Assembly: GCA_008477525.1 (NCBI GenBank)
Contig: SPDT01000002.1
Span: 2,294,001 to 2,358,000, forward strand
Direction: 5' to 3'
DNA: 64,000 bases
DNA from: Hypomyces perniciosus
Taxonomy: Eukaryota > Ascomycota > Sordariomycetes > Hypocreales > Hypocreaceae
Position numbers and translations under genes: made by a program. The notes under the pieces were generated by a model. It was given only the letters and a program-made list of their open reading frames with translations. It was not told the DNA's origin and ran no database searches. Of this stretch, positions 12,101 to 26,229 are shown one piece after another (position 1 is the stretch's first letter; each line of letters opens with the position of its first letter).

Positions 12101-15100
12101 GAAAATATGGTTCTCGAAGCATTTCCACATGAATTCCTCAGTCGTGTGGTTGCCATGGCCCAACAAGTTAATTCGATCAAGACAGGATTCACATGTTGGT
12201 TGTCGTAGGGAGTTACCAGAAACCTAAGCTGAGTCAACGATGCCAGTGGCCACAGCCAAGAGTGAAGGGCTGGTGTAGTGCATTCTGATGGAGCTTTCAA
12301 AGAAGAAGACGACCAATTCTATATGGTACAGAGAATTATGGAACTTGAGTCTCCAAAATAGCAGAGGGCGGTTTGTGTTTGATTAGCGTCTGTTGATTCC
12401 ACGAGCTGGAGGCTTGAGGCATCGTCCACGTATTAATATCGTTAATGAAGCTAAGATGATATCAATAAATAGACGGAATATCCAACCTATCCAAGACTTT
12501 ACTATTGTTCTATGGTGAAATATTCTTAGGAGTAGCCGATGTATATGCGTTGTTGTCTGGTAATGTTGGTTTCTGTGAAGGTCCTTAACCTATGAAAGGA
12601 GTGCGCAAAGGGATCACAAACAATTAGTCACCTCTAGGGATTTCTCTTGAGATGTGGACTTATTTGAGGCTACCAGCACCGGGGAAAATGCAATTATATC
12701 ACGATTTGGAACTCAAGGGCATCAACATCATGTCCAATATCCCAACAGCTGCGGTAAACCGCTTACCTCAGAACTCAGGGTGCACGCCATTGTCCAGGAA
12801 TAATTTCATCTGGCCAGACTTCCCACGGAGTACTTTCACACCGAAAGTCCTGTTTAAAATCCTCACGTGGTTGGATAGCATGAGTTTTGGCTCGTCCATT
12901 TCGACCTGTCATCAGGGTTGCGAACTGGCCAATGTGATTAAAATGGCTCTGAAATCCTCGAAGAAGTGTTTTCATGCAGTCTTGCACCTGGGCTTTGCTG
13001 TTTTACCAGCATTTGAATTCCGCCTACCACTTCGAAACTTGGTGTGGACACTCTACGACTAAGAATAGTATTCTATGATATCGAGCAAGTCAGTGAGTGC
13101 TAAACCAGGCAGTTTCAGCAGTCACTCAGATTCCTCCGGAAAGTGTGCTTGTGGTTGATTTTGGACCCGTGAGTACCTACTCGTCGCCCTACAGCAATGT
13201 TGCTTTGTCGAACTCATTCACCATGAGTGATAGCGCTTGAATCATATGCGACTCCCACTTTAATGTTTCGGAGCAATTTGATTCCTCGTGGGATATCATA
13301 ACCTGCTCATCTCTTCTGGAGCGTTTTGAGAGACCAGACGGCGTCTGGTTCGACATCTTGGGGGCTCGTTGTTGGCTTGCATCAAGTTGTCAACTGTCGC
13401 CGCTTGCACCCCATTCAGTCCAGCAAGTCACCCAGGTTGCTGACAGATGTTTGAAGTTCTTGTCACTTCATTCGACATATTTGTCCATACATTCAGCCGT
13501 AATATTTCCCCACTCTGTGTTTATGCAGGTAATTGGCGATTTTTCTGATATTGCCATATCACTGATGGCCTGCGCCAAAGAAACTGACGAACAGGGCAAC
13601 TTCGAAACAACCTGGTCACCATGTTTGGTCAGGGCGACGACACAGCAAAGAAAGGAATGGCAGCGAAAAACGATATCCTAGCATACCGCGTATCTCAAGG
13701 CGTACACATCTAGAATCTACAATATTGACCCCGATGAGACGGCTCGACTGACGGAGATTATTGAGGCACATGATGTACAGGGGAGTTGTCCTAACGGAAG
13801 AAGAGAATTGATCCCGTTGATAATTGGAGTTAGCTTCTATCAACTATGCCTGGCTGAGCGTTGCTGGGCGTTTGGGTACAGGCTGGCATCATGTGTACCT
13901 AAAGGACACTCAAGGCAATTTACGTGTGGCAGACGTGGCCGTCATGGAGCCTGGATACTCTTATCCCACTGCCTTTGGTAATTTTCCACGTCCCCAGCGT
14001 ACCTCGCGAAGACGTTGGTTCTTAAAGGACTCCCGTCCTTCCATTTTAAGGACTGGACAGCCTTGTGAACATAGTCATAGCTATGGAGAGTCTCAAGATG
14101 CAGGTTCAGTTGCGGGATCCTGCATGGATATGATTACGGACTTTACAACCTGGACCACTGGTTCACAGAATCTTTTTCCGGGGAGGCTACAGAAAACTTG
14201 CTTTTAATCACTGACTTTGATAATAAGCCCGGATACACAGTCTATAAAAGGATCCAATGCGTTCCATTGGAGAATACAAACATATTTAAGCCTATTAAAG
14301 AAAGCCAATGGTCTCGTGGTGATGTCTAACGAAGGGAAGGAAGCCGTTGAAGCTGTCCAATGAAGAAGCATAGACAAACAGGTGTCTGGGCGCCTTTCCA
14401 TCGGAAGAGCTAGAGCAAATTACATGTAATGAATGACCCGTTATTGTGTTTATGGTCACATACTCCCACTCAAAGCCGACTTGACCTTGGCCAAAAAATG
14501 ACATGTCGGCAGAAGTCCGAGGAGTACAAAGTACACATCATATCATGCATGCATATTACTCGTAGACGGCTGAGTCGACACAGTCTGAATCGAGCCATCG
14601 GAAACCATCCCCGGCCGGGAAAGTAGCGTTTCTACCATGCCCTTGCACGCCCCATAGGGATGATAAGGATGTGCTATTGTATGTATAGAGTACTATGCTA
14701 TAAGTTGACGGGGTTCCAGAATTTTAGACTTGTTAATCTGGAACACCCAAGGCTTGAGTGGCACCTGCTCACGTTGTGGCAGTTTATGACAGGTCAATCT
14801 CAGTTTGAACTCACGAAGCATTCACGACTCAGTGACAAAAACTACCACCCATGCAGGAAACCCTCCTAGTTTCTTTCATCATCTGTCCTCGGACATTACT
14901 GAAATGGGTTCGGCCCCCAATGTCCTGAGTACTGCCTCCCTGTCGTCTTGACGAAGGGTCACGAATGAAGACAACCACGATGTGCCGGACCGGACACTCT
15001 GCACCAGTAAACGCCGACAGCAGCACATCACCACAGCACATGGCACTCGGAAACCAAATGCCTGGCGGTAGCCACTGTCGATCCAGCCCTGCCAGGTCCA

Positions 15101-15400
15101 TCATTCTCGATCCTTCTTCTCTTGGGTTGGTATCTAATCCCCTTCACATGAGCCAAGAACTCGAACGGCATAAACGGCCCCCAAAACAAATCGGAGCTAG
15201 TACTGCTACTTCGTACAAACGCCCATACATTTTACTAGTATTAGTAACAGACCAGGTGAACTAGTTAAGCCATGGCTGCGAACCGCACAGCGGCACGCGC
15301 ACCAGCCATCGGCCCCAGCGGCAACGGCTGCCAAACGCTCACCACCCTTGTGACGGCCCCCGAAGGTATTATGAGGGGATAGCCACCCGCTTAGCATTAT
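12101..15400. other. Degenerate stretch, no supportable gene
   Basis: Several open frames of 60-137 codons occur (for example plus 12652-13062 and 13824-14207), none with a recognisable domain. A few short phrases look protein-like (plus strand near 13120, PPESVLVVDFGP; near 13715, IDPDETARLTEIIEAHD) but sit in different frames with stops between them, as expected of an old relic. Unlike the sequence to the right, I saw no copy of the TACTCCGTA 9-mer here. Confidence 0.4.
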
Positions 15401-17803
15401 GTACTTTATACGGTCATTGTGCGTGAGTACCTATACTCCGTACTCCATACACCTATATCAGAAGACGCAACCGAAATGGCTCTATCCCGCCCCTCAGATC
15501 CGCATATCGCAGCATGAGGCTAGCAGTCGGTGAGGAGACAACCCGGCTAAGTCGGCTTCATGATTTGTAACCGTGTCAGCATTTTGTGAACAATTCCTGA
15601 CGATTCGGGTCATGAGCGCATCACGAGAGGCATTTCAGTATGTATGTTACAGCGTCATGAGGCAAGGTAGTCGAGTAGTAGTATGATGATGGAGGCTGAA
15701 AATTCAGCCGAGACATACATACTACCATACACGGACAGCAGACCTAGAGAACCAGAAATGCTTCTTTCACACATCCCGCCTTGTTGGTTCGGCCGCGCGG
15801 GCGTTTCAGCTTCAATAGCCTCGCACAGCAAGCATGGAACGTTTCAGACCACCTCCAACAACGAGACCTCAATAAGCACATCCATCCATATGGACAACCA
15901 AAGCCCTGCTTCATAAACCCCCCCCCCTAGCAAAAATGCAAACGCCATCATTTCTCGCCAAGCCGGCACGTCTGCCGTCGAGTCCGATCTCAAGAAACGA
16001 TGTCGAGTGATTATGCATCACAATGGAGTCCACCACTCTTCTCTTCGGCAGAAAAGAAAGCCCCCCATATTTTTTCCCTTTCGTTTCTGCAGAGCTGCGA
16101 TGTGGCTGATTGGGAGTGGATATGCGACGTTTGGAAAATTGGGGGGGAGTTCCGACAATTACGGGATAAGAGTCCAGAACTGGTATTGCTCCTCCGTTTT
16201 TGGCCGCAAAGAAACTCCACCATCGTCGTCATGCAGGAGAAACCAAAAGGGTCAATCCAGAACTGTTCTCCACCAGCATGTACTCCGTATGCATGCGGTA
16301 ATTACTACCGCTGTACGGAGTACAAAGTATTATTATTCTTCCTCTTCTTCACATGGTAGAAACGCCATGTTTTGTACATGATGCTACTTCGAACTCGTAC
16401 CTACTTCGTACTTCGTACATGATATGGGTGTCCACTCCGTGTTAGTCCGTCATGCAATCCATACTCCGTATATCCTCCGTATTATGTATGGCCGCTCCTC
16501 GGAGAATTACCAGAACCGCCATCACGAGAAAGTTATCACATCCCTCTAAATATAGACACACGCAATATCGACTATTATTACACGTCATTCTCGCTCCCCT
16601 GATAACAGCTCTCTCCATCTCCATTCGTTCCTTTTTACGCGCCTGTGCACATCACTCGCATTCATCACACTCCTCTATGCACGTACCCGTACCTCAACAC
16701 CATCTCAATAAACATAATACTACTACATAATGCTCGTACAGAGTAGTAACAGCAAGTATACCGCCTCACGCACCTGTCCGCTTTCCCGGCGCACACGTGA
16801 GGAGGATATGCATAAGCGTTTCCTGTCTGTCTCGGATGTCGTCGTGCCTAGCAGATCAACCTGGAAACGATACCTGGCTCGCTGACTGGCTGGCTGGCTG
16901 GCAGAAGCGATTGCGAGCCCCTTTCAGCAACGTATGCAGTGGCCAATACTTCATGCCCTTCCGTCGCATCCCGGCATTATGGGTGGCTCCTCCGTGTTAG
17001 CTTACTAGTACTACTGCTACCACACATGCGTGAACGATCCAACAGCACAATCATGTACTACTACTACTACTCTTGTAACAGTCACTTGGATGCCAAGGGT
17101 CAAGAATGCCAACTTCAAGTACATCGTCATCGATGCTGACGGTCTATTAAGTATTTGTGTCTCATCCCGTAGACAACACTGTATCTGTACTCTTGCTGCG
17201 TGTCTGCAGACAAATCTTAGCTCTCCCACGCTGAATTATGCACATCCGTCCATCCAGAAAAATAGCCACCCAGACTTCCACTCTAATAAAACCCCGGTAA
17301 GCTTTTTGACATCACACCTCCCCAATCACACAAATGAAATCCGGCATGGACATCCTCCATGCAATTCATGCACCTCCTCCAGCAACCAGCCTTTCCAGTC
17401 AAGACCATCATGACACTCGCGTGGCTTCATCTCTCATCCCGTATATGCTGAACCAACAAAGGAGAAAAAGAGGCTGTCGAGCCTCCTATATAGAGCAAAC
17501 GTCTTGCAGACAAGACACTTGTAGGAAAGAAATTCAAGCCAGTACAACGCCGGTGAGACTGACCCTCCCTACCGGGGTCGCCAATCGCCCTTCAACGCCA
17601 TCACGGCCATCATCCGCCGTGCTGATATAAGCCCATAAAACGCACCATGCAAGTAATAGTAGGAAAAGGAAATAATAATCGACAACGGGATCTGATAAGG
17701 AAATAGGGAGAATCGAATATCAGGGGTGTGTCCTGTTCATCTTACCAATGTATACACACATCTAAGGTGGTATATGGTCTTCAACTGTTCGCAAATGAAT
17801 TGT
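15401..17803. other. Intergenic DNA rich in TACTCCGTA motifs
   Basis: No gene recognised. Exact 9-mers occur at 15434-15442, 16281-16289, 16314-16322 (reverse) and 16462-16470, with many one-base variants (CTACTTCGTA, TACTACTAC). A short GGCT repeat lies near 16885-16902. The right part is downstream of the Sat4-type kinase. Confidence 0.5.
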
Positions 17804-20321
17804 CTAGTAACCTGGGTTGCCTGGCATCTTGCCCAGAGAGTGGGATCCATGAGTCTTGGGTGGGAGATGGCTGTGGCAGAAAATCTTCTTGCTGCCGCCC
17901 TTGCCGGCATAATCCTTCTTCGTAGCGTCGATCATCTGCGTTGGGTCGTCGTAAGACTCGAGCTGGCAGCATTCAATGTTCTTCACCCATCGGTTGTTGA
18001 TGACCTCATTGACACTAATGCGCTTGCTGGGGTTGGGGTTCAGCATCTGCAGCAAGACACGTCGAAGGGCTGGCGGGTTGACACCAACGTCCAAAGCGTA
18101 GCAGTTGGGGTAGTCCGTTTCCGTGATGCAGGCATCGCATGACGGGTGTTTCTTGTTCCACTTGTCCCAGCCCGCCACCAGCTTGTCGTAGTGCATATTG
18201 CCGGGCTCAGCTCTTGACCAGATGGCACCGCCAAATGTCATGTAGATCATGACAATAGCTGCACTCCACATATCCAGGGCCCGCGGGTCATAGTGGTTCT
18301 TCTTTTGCAGAACCTCTGGTGCAATGTACGGCTCGCTACCACAGATGCCCGGCGCACACAGTCGCACCTCGCCCATGTTCTTGCCGCACTGGCCACCAGA
18401 TTCGCGCAGGCCGGGGTGTGTGCCACAAAAGACCTCTGAGACACCGAAGTCGGTAATCTTCAATTTGCTGTCCTTGGTAATCAGCAAGTTCTCGAGCTTG
18501 ATATCGCGGTGGGCAATGCCGTTGGCGTGCAAATAGTTGACTCCTTGGATCAACTGCTTGAACAAGCACAGACGGTCCTTGAGCTTCCCTTCGCCCTTAA
18601 GCCAGCCCTTTTGCACCAGGCTAAAGAGATCACCCTCGGAGCAGTACTCCATAACATGGTTCCACCGCCCGTGATCGGAGCAGAGGCGGACAGTCTCAAC
18701 AATGTTGGGATGATGCAGACTCTTGCCAATGCTGTATTCCGACTTGATCTTCTTTTCGTAATCCTCCTGGGTTTCACGGCCCGACTTGCCACGGAATTCC
18801 TTGACAGCGTAGAGCTCAGCAGGGCAGCCCTTGCGAACCATTAGCGTTACCTTGGACGCAGCTCCCTTGCCGAGGTGCTTGCCATGTCGGCCCAGAAGCT
18901 TGCTCTGGTACTCAAATTCACTAAGAAGCTCGACCACATCGACGTTGAAGTCGTCGGGGAGGCTCAGACTCATGCGACGAGCTTTCACACCAGTGCCAAC
19001 GTCCGGTGGCATCGCCCATGGTAGTCGCTCTGGGGGATATGTCTGATCGTTGGTATTCTGGAGATGATGCTGGGGGGCAACACGGTCGTTGGCATCAAAG
19101 CTGCTAGCTCGGCGCGGCGCCGGCTTGGGTCGAGCAGAAGTCCGCCCAACAGTCGCACCGACAAAGTTGACAGCCCGTCCACGAAGGCTGAAGCCGGTCG
19201 CCGTCCGAGTCTTCTTCTTGAAGTCAGCAGGAGAGGGGAGGGCCTCGTCGTGGACGGAGGATTTGTTTGTCGGTGTCATTTCAAGAGGTGATCCCGGCGA
19301 AGGGGGTGAATTCGACCTTGTGGTGGTGGAAGACTTGGTAAAGGAGAAGCGGCCAGCGCTGGTAGGTGGTCGGGGGTTGTTGCTCGGGATGCGGCTCAGG
19401 ATGGACTCTGCCGTAGGCGAGCCGGACTCAAACACAGGTGCGTCTCTGTCAATCTGCGTGTTAGAACGGCGAAACAGACTGGACATTGTTCGCCTGAAGC
19501 TCGAGGTAGAGCCGCGAGTAGAACGGCGCGCTGGACGTGGTGGGGGGATATCCTGAGTAGCAGGTCGCGGAGTGGTGGGGTCTTCCTCCTGGGACCTGTT
19601 GCTGATGGTAGGAGCAAGATTGGAGGACGAAGTCGTCGCAGATGTCAAAGTAGCACCGAGCGTAGCCAGAGGGGCCGATGTTGGCGCGCTTGAAGAAAGC
19701 AAAGACACCTTGTTTGGCGCAGTGGAGTGAAGATACCGCGCAGCTCGATCGGACTTGATGTTCAAGCTCTGGTCGTCTCGGTCCTGATACTGTGAGTTTT
19801 GCAAGGCCGTAAACTCTTGTGACTGACGCCCACTGACAGGCGTTACTGGCTCGATGGGCGACTCGCTCCCCGACTCGTCGCCCTCTTCGAGGATGGGATC
19901 GGGCAGGTCGACGGGATATTGACGAGGAGAGCAGGAGTAGCAGCAGTTAGGGGGGTATTGAAGCAACTCGGAGCGGTTGGCGGCTGTCGATAGGGGAGAC
20001 GAGTTAGCACTGATAAGACAAGGGGATAAAAGATAAAAAATCGGATCGCGTCCGACCTGATGGCAACAGGAGAGAGCAGCCGCGGTATTGAGTAATCAAA
20101 TTAAAGTGGATCAAGTACATCCACCGGAAGCAATGGCAGCGGCGTAAAAACAAACCAAAATAAAATACAAGACAAAAACGTTGCAGTTGCAGATGCAGAT
20201 GCAGTGGAACGGGGGGCGGGAATGGCCACTGACCTGAATCGCCCGACGGAATAGGCTGGGGTCCAGCACGTTGTGGTTGTGGTGTTGGAGACAGCATCCC
20301 TGACAATGCTGAAAGCGCCAT
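17804..20321 (-). CDS. sat4: Sat4/Hal4-family serine/threonine protein kinase
   Basis: Join of minus-strand exons 20321-20234 and 19983-17804, 755 aa. The 250-nt intron (19984-20233) has GTCAGT at its 5' end and GCTAACT before the acceptor, and the joint reads PSGDSAANRSELLQYPP. Residues 1 to about 395 are Ser/Thr/Pro-rich and probably disordered. The kinase domain follows: glycine loop LGKGAASKV (about 400), AVKEF lysine (about 424), HRDIKLENLL (about 521), DFGVSEVF (about 541), APE (about 584). The Cys-containing insert between DFG and APE (CGTHPGLRESGGQCG) is usual for the HAL/Npr1-type group. Known: yeast Sat4/Hal4 and Hal5 stabilise plasma-membrane transporters, including the Trk potassium system, and affect salt tolerance. 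Start: first ATG of exon 1, MALSALSGMLSPTP. The kinase is certain; the subgroup is very likely, since Npr1-like paralogues share these motifs. Confidence 0.9.
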
Positions 20322-21025
20322 GGTTTGGACGGTTTGGTGGTTGGGAGCGCTGTACTGTTAGTCAAGCTCCACTGTTCTGGAAGCGAAGTTTGGTGGGCGT
20401 AATGTAGGTACAGGCCGGAAGGCGCTGGGCCGTCCACTGCAATGCACTGCACTGTGCTGGGCCGTAGCGAATGGTGTTGGCGGGGTTCCAGCTGATGTCG
20501 TCGCTGGAGGGTCCAACCTTCTAGGGGGGGTCGCCACGACGTAATGGTCCGGCGCTACCACTTAGAAGCCTCCGAGAGCAGCTTTTCCACGGTGTCGCCG
20601 AAACGGGGGTTTGACCAAGACGGGATGGCAACAATCGACCGGTCGGAGGGGTAATAAAAAAAAATTGAAAGGAAGAAGAGAGCTCTGGTCAACGACAGGA
20701 TGGATGATGGGTTTAATAAGAATAAATATAAAAACAAGGTTGCCAAAATGCAGGCCAATAGAGTTGGGGTGTCTTGGTGGCGGCGATAGAGTTGTTGGAG
20801 CGATGCAGTGAGGCGAGCTTAATTCGAGCCTTGGGAACCTCCGAGGGCGTATTCCTTTCTTCTCGGGGGAAGCGGCGCCGTATCGATGACTTTTCCACGG
20901 GGTTGGTTTGGAATCGGGATTCGATTGGTGGTGCCGCGCGAGTAGCCAACGAGGAGCCGACTGACGATCCCTGGTGACAAGGCAGGCCGAGAGATTTGAG
21001 GTCGGGTGGTGGTAGTATTAGATGC

Positions 21026-21054
21026 GAGTGAGTGAGTGAGTGAGTGAGTGAGTG
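21026..21054. repeat. (GAGT)7 microsatellite
   Basis: Seven tandem GAGT units, about 700 bases upstream of the Sat4-type kinase start. Confidence 0.95.
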
Positions 21055-22421
21055 TCCGACCACTCACGGCATTGGTCGATGGCCCGGGAGATGGGATGAA
21101 GGGATATCAAGAGTAACAAGAAGAGAGAAAACGAGGTTTCTCAATTCAGTAGGCGGACCAGAGCAAAAAGAGAGGAGCAGAGAGCGAGTGCGGGAGGTGG
21201 AGGCATTTAATAAAACAATGGGGAAGCAGACCAGACTTCAGTTTGGGAGCAATCTGCTGGAGGGGGGTGGAGAGAGTAGAGTGGTGGTCCTTGAACCCTT
21301 GAACCTCAAAGCCGCCCGCTGTCGCATGGAGCAGAAGACACGGCGTCTCGTCTGGCGTGCATTTGCTGCACAGTGCTCGCTGCCCTGTAACAGATACTGA
21401 CCTGGGCCTCTTCGCTCACTAGCATTTATTCACTGCACTCCCCCTTTTGTGTCTCTGTTCTGTCGGTTCTGCGCATCTTCCCTTTCAGCGCACACCCCCC
21501 TCCAAAGCCTACTAATAAGGTACTACTATTAGGTGGTATCCTAATTTTTTTTCTGGCAAGATGCCAAAATGCAGCTTGTCATGTCACTTGTACAAAGTAC
21601 ATCCGACTGCACTCCACTCCAAGACCGACAGTGGGGCAGCACGCACCGTGAGGTACGTACCTCCGAGTATGTAAGTATGTAGTGCCTGTGCGACCTGAAG
21701 AGGCGCGCATCCAAAAGGGCTATCGTGAAGCCCATCTGCGTGCACTACATAGAAGTAGTGCTACTAATGTCCACATCCACATGTCCGCGGCACCATCACA
21801 AGTCTCCCCTATGCAGGGCCTTATGCCGGGTACTATACATACATACATACATATATGTATACATACTCCCAATAGTAGTAGTAGTACATGACTGACTGCG
21901 GGCATCAATCAATCGTTGCTCAAGGCCAACAAGCCGCACACAAATGGGCCGTCCATTACTTCGTACAGCCTCTTTGTACAGGTACTATTAATACCCACGT
22001 TCCGTACGAGCACTACTAGGTACTCCATACTCCGTACTAGTAGTAGTCACCACTTCTCCTCGTGCTCCAGACATGCGACACACAGCTCTCTCCATCTCCA
22101 TATGGGGGACCGACCCCATCGCGATTTGGCAACACCATTCGCCCGGCCTATTAGTGGGTGGTATAACCTCTTTTGCCCTGGTGCGCTGACTGCTGCTGCC
22201 TGCGACATGAGTGGTCACATTTGCACCGTGCCCACGGCCTGTGTTCGTCTGGTCATATCCTTCAACCACTGGTTGTAATGAAGCTGGTCTTGGCAAACCG
22301 CTCTGGCGCCCAAATAGCGAGACACTTGTAATGAGGGCGGACAAACAAGGCACAATCATAACCCAACTCAACTGGCTTAGCCCTTTTGGAGCAGATCCCT
22401 CTCAATTGCACGCGCCTCTTC

Positions 22422-22450
22422 CTGTCTGTCTGTCTGTTTGTCTGTCTGTC
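22422..22450. repeat. (CTGT)7 microsatellite, one mismatch
   Basis: Tandem CTGT units with a single T substitution near the middle, in intergenic DNA. Confidence 0.9.
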
Positions 22451-23474
22451 AGCATCATCGATCAGCCGACGCGGGAGTGGCCATGGATAGACAGGGACAC
22501 CGCCCACGCATTCGGATCCGGAAGACAACGGGATCTTGACCTGACCATCGGCGTCGCTTCATTGCTGGCGCCGTCCTCCGTGCTTCAAGCTGCAATGTGT
22601 GCAATTCTCATTACATCATCTCACCAGAGACGACCTACTACTTCGTACTATTACTACTAATAGATACGAGTGTACTACAAACTCCCGTCCCGTCCATGGC
22701 GACCACTGGGGGCCCGCAATGTGCAACCGATTTGCAGCGCTATCGTCCTCGTCCTCCAGCTAACGCATCTCTGGTCACTCGCGATCACCCAACAACCATC
22801 GTCATCGTGGGGGCCCCTTGATCATGATCATGATCTAGCCCCTCTCATCATGGAGATTATCCCTGTTCTGCTCGCTCTCTCCCACCGGCCAGCCAGCCTC
22901 GAACGGCCGGTTTGCCGTGTGGCAGCAGTCCATAACAGCTGAGGCACCAAATCCTTCTGGACCCTTGTCATTTGCTCTGCTCCATCCAGTCTGCCATGCT
23001 CGTGTGTGCAGTGCAGTACTCCGTATTACTTGTACGCTTTCAGAGCTGCCCCACGGATAGGCAATCCAGGTTGTTCAGGGTCCAGGGGACAACTCATTGA
23101 ACAAGCAACCTTGCGTAGTAGCAGTACATAGGCACGCCAGCACGCACGCGAGTGATAATTACGAACATGCAGGTCTTCTCCCAGCCGAGGGTACTCCATA
23201 CCCGTCACAAAAGCAACCCATCGTCAAGCTGCAAGGTCCAGACGACTTCTCCCTTCGCCATGGAAATAGTTATCCTCGCAAGTCCAAATTCAAATCGCCT
23301 CCACATCACACATCTCGCGCTATTCCTCAACCTTTCTTCTACCCGCACACATCAACTTCCAGGCCCTCCTCATTGGATCTGGACGGCTCCGTCGGCACAG
23401 AGTCTTCCAGCTGTCGACCCGACCATCCGCGCAATGCATCGTAACAGCAGAGCTGGATGCCTCTCCTATCATGG

Positions 23475-23864
23475 CTAGTAGGCGTAGTACAACGTTGGAT
23501 TTTCTAGCGCCCACACAGAATCACCCATCACTGGTTGTCGGTCTGCCTGCCCTTTACCATCACACCGGCTAAACGCTTCACCGGTAAAGATCGCCTGCGC
23601 ATCATTTGTAAATTCCATGCGTAGGCACTGAAAGAATCGGACCCGAGACCATCTGATCCCCCCTCCCTCCGCTATTTTAAGCCTTCCAGCGTAATAAAAT
23701 ACATAGCTTTTCCCATCGCCAAAGCCAAAAAGACAAGGTCGGTTGCCATTTGAGGTACGGAAAGGCCCGCTGGCCACATGGCCGCTGTACGACTGTACGA
23801 CACCTCTATGTGCGTGCCACGAGTACAGATACAACCGCGAATCCCTCAGCGAGGCGGTAACCAT
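23475..23864 (-). CDS. Doubtful 129-codon ORF, unrecognised
   Basis: Starts at a true ATG and is open for 129 codons. The middle has an ordered, aromatic-rich composition (CLFGFGDGKSYVFYYAG, then RVRFFQCLRMEF), unlike the low-complexity frames around it. I know no family that matches. There is no clear TATA box or intron. It may be random or an exon of a decayed gene. Confidence 0.15.
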   Translation of the reverse strand: MVTASLRDSRLYLYSWHAHRGVVQSYSGHVASGPFRTSNGNRPCLFGFGDGKSYVFYYAGRLKIAEGGGIRWSRVRFFQCLRMEFTNDAQAIFTGEAFSRCDGKGQADRQPVMGDSVWALENPTLYYAY

Positions 23865-26229
23865 TCCCTAGAATACCGTCCGTCCAATTGTCTTCAAAAA
23901 TGCGGAATTTAGAGTTGTTCTTAAAAATAAGGATAAAAAGTCTTAGACAACATTCATGTCACCTCATTCACTGACTAATTTTGTGTCCAAAACGACCACC
24001 AGAGATCGTCCCCTTATCATGAGTCGCCACAATTTCGGTAAGCCTTATTGCAGGCAGCACGTCATCGCATTATGTACATGTACTTCCACCCGTGCTCTGC
24101 GGTACATGCAAAACAAGAGCGCGCCGGCACCAGATCTATCACTGAATGGCGCAGAGCCAATCGCCCTCGCCTGCTTGGCGTCCGCATCACTAAGATAGTA
24201 CCATGACGGGTGATGATTCAATAAACAAGAGCGCTTAAAAACATAGCGGTAGGATACTGCGTTATTCCCGTATGTATTTTGGGGTATTGTTCTGATTTTG
24301 ATAGTACTACTAGTACGGAGTACAAGTGCTGATTTGCTTGACAGGTTGCCGAGATACGTACCAGTACTCCGTATTATCAAGCAGATCGGAAATTGGAATG
24401 TTATGTCAGCACGGGGATAAAATCTGGTGGCGGCGCAGTGGCGCTCAAGGGACCAACCAGCAGCCGAGGATTCTCCGAATCTCGGATACTACACTACATA
24501 CTACTTTATGTCGCTGACATAATGCATGACGGGTACGTACCCATGTTTGTCTGGTTTGTCGAGAACAGAGAGGGCGTGTGCAATTCATGCCTCATGCAAC
24601 GCAACCCAAACCAAGACACGACAAGACACGCCACCACCCAGCAGAAGCATCGAGTCACTGCTCCGGACTGGAGAAGACAAATATGCTTAAACAGCCACAC
24701 CAAACCCGCCGTGTTGGAGCCGCTCCTGTGCTTGTGTCAGGGATCGTGCGGCCGATACACGTGCCTCACCATTAAGCTCAGAAACAGCTCAACAGCCAGT
24801 GCTTGACAAAAATAACCTTGCCACCGACAAATCCAAGACAATGCAAACTCTTCCAGCGCCTTGAGCGCCCGGCAATGTCATCGCCAAGAAATCAGGGGAA
24901 TTGGCCCTTAGCCCCTTTGGCCCGGCAGTTGGAACCTGAAGTTCTGCCTAATCGCCCACATTTGCCTTGCAGGACAACTACCGAGATGCCTCGACCAGGA
25001 AGTCGGTAATTATACGTTCGCGTTGCACACGGCAAGGCTTTGTCTCCACGGTATGCCACTGACGGTTCCCTCTGGCGGACTACTACTACTATTACCGCTT
25101 CGAATGGCGATGAAGAGATAGTGCACTGCCATGTCTCACATTATACACCGAAGGGATGAGGCCAAGACGTGGGATTTCCGGTAGGACGAGAATAAAATTG
25201 CCAACAATTTGTCCCTATCAGCCTCTGCAGCGCCATTGTCGTAACACGACATTGCTTCTGCAAATAGAGTGCGTTGTGGCGGCGATCCACCGCTGCCATG
25301 CTGCCCGAGAGAGGCTTTCATCAACCTCAAACCTAATCGCTGACTGCGGTCTGAGGTGATCATCTCGACACGTCGGTGAGGCTTTGCTTGGCAAAACATT
25401 TTAGCACGCAAACTTCCTTCAATACTTCGACAAACAAGCACCACAAAAAAAGGATTCAAATGGGCGCAGAACCTCACACCCCCTTCCCCCTTTCAAAACT
25501 GACGATCCCAAATATGGATGAGCGTACGACAAGGTGGCGTAAAGGTCTCTCCCATTGTGGCAAGCGCTTCTCTCATTAAAGCAGACTGGCGTTTGCCAAG
25601 ATGGCCAGACTTGTCGGCTGATGATCATTGCAAATTGATTCGTCCCTGACTACTCCGTAGGCCTCACAACTACCGGAAACACCCGCCCCAGTATCTAGCA
25701 ATGACAAGCCACATCCACGATAAATCACACATTCCACAGCCAAGACAGCCCGCATATTTCCATGACGACTAGGTAGAAGGGGAGAGGCCTCGCGGAGGCA
25801 GATTCTCAACCTTCATACGAAGTACTCCGCACCTCTTCTCTACAATGGTAGGCCAATGATACGAAAACGCCTCATTACATTGAGCTGTTTGTCGCTTGGC
25901 CTTCGGCGACTTATTGACGAAGTACCCAGTGTCTGTGAAACACCTTCATGCAGAGGCGAAACAAATGCTACATACGCCATGACTTCAAGCTTATTTGGAC
26001 TAGCCGCGAGCTTCTCTTTACCCCTTCTCATCCCGTGATCATTTTCTGGCTGAATCGCAACGCGACCGTGTCTCGTACCCTTTAGAGGGTTGTGTTGGTG
26101 TCAATTGTAATCCATCTGTTTGTATGATACAATACGACCAGCGCAAACCCTTTTGGCATCGCAGAACAGATCTCAGATTAATAACATAAATCTTCGCGAT
26201 CCTCCAAAGCCAGGAAACCCTGTCTTATC

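Noticed and set aside
19089..19556. 155-codon plus-strand open frame
   Set aside because: Antisense to the disordered N-terminal region of the Sat4-type kinase.
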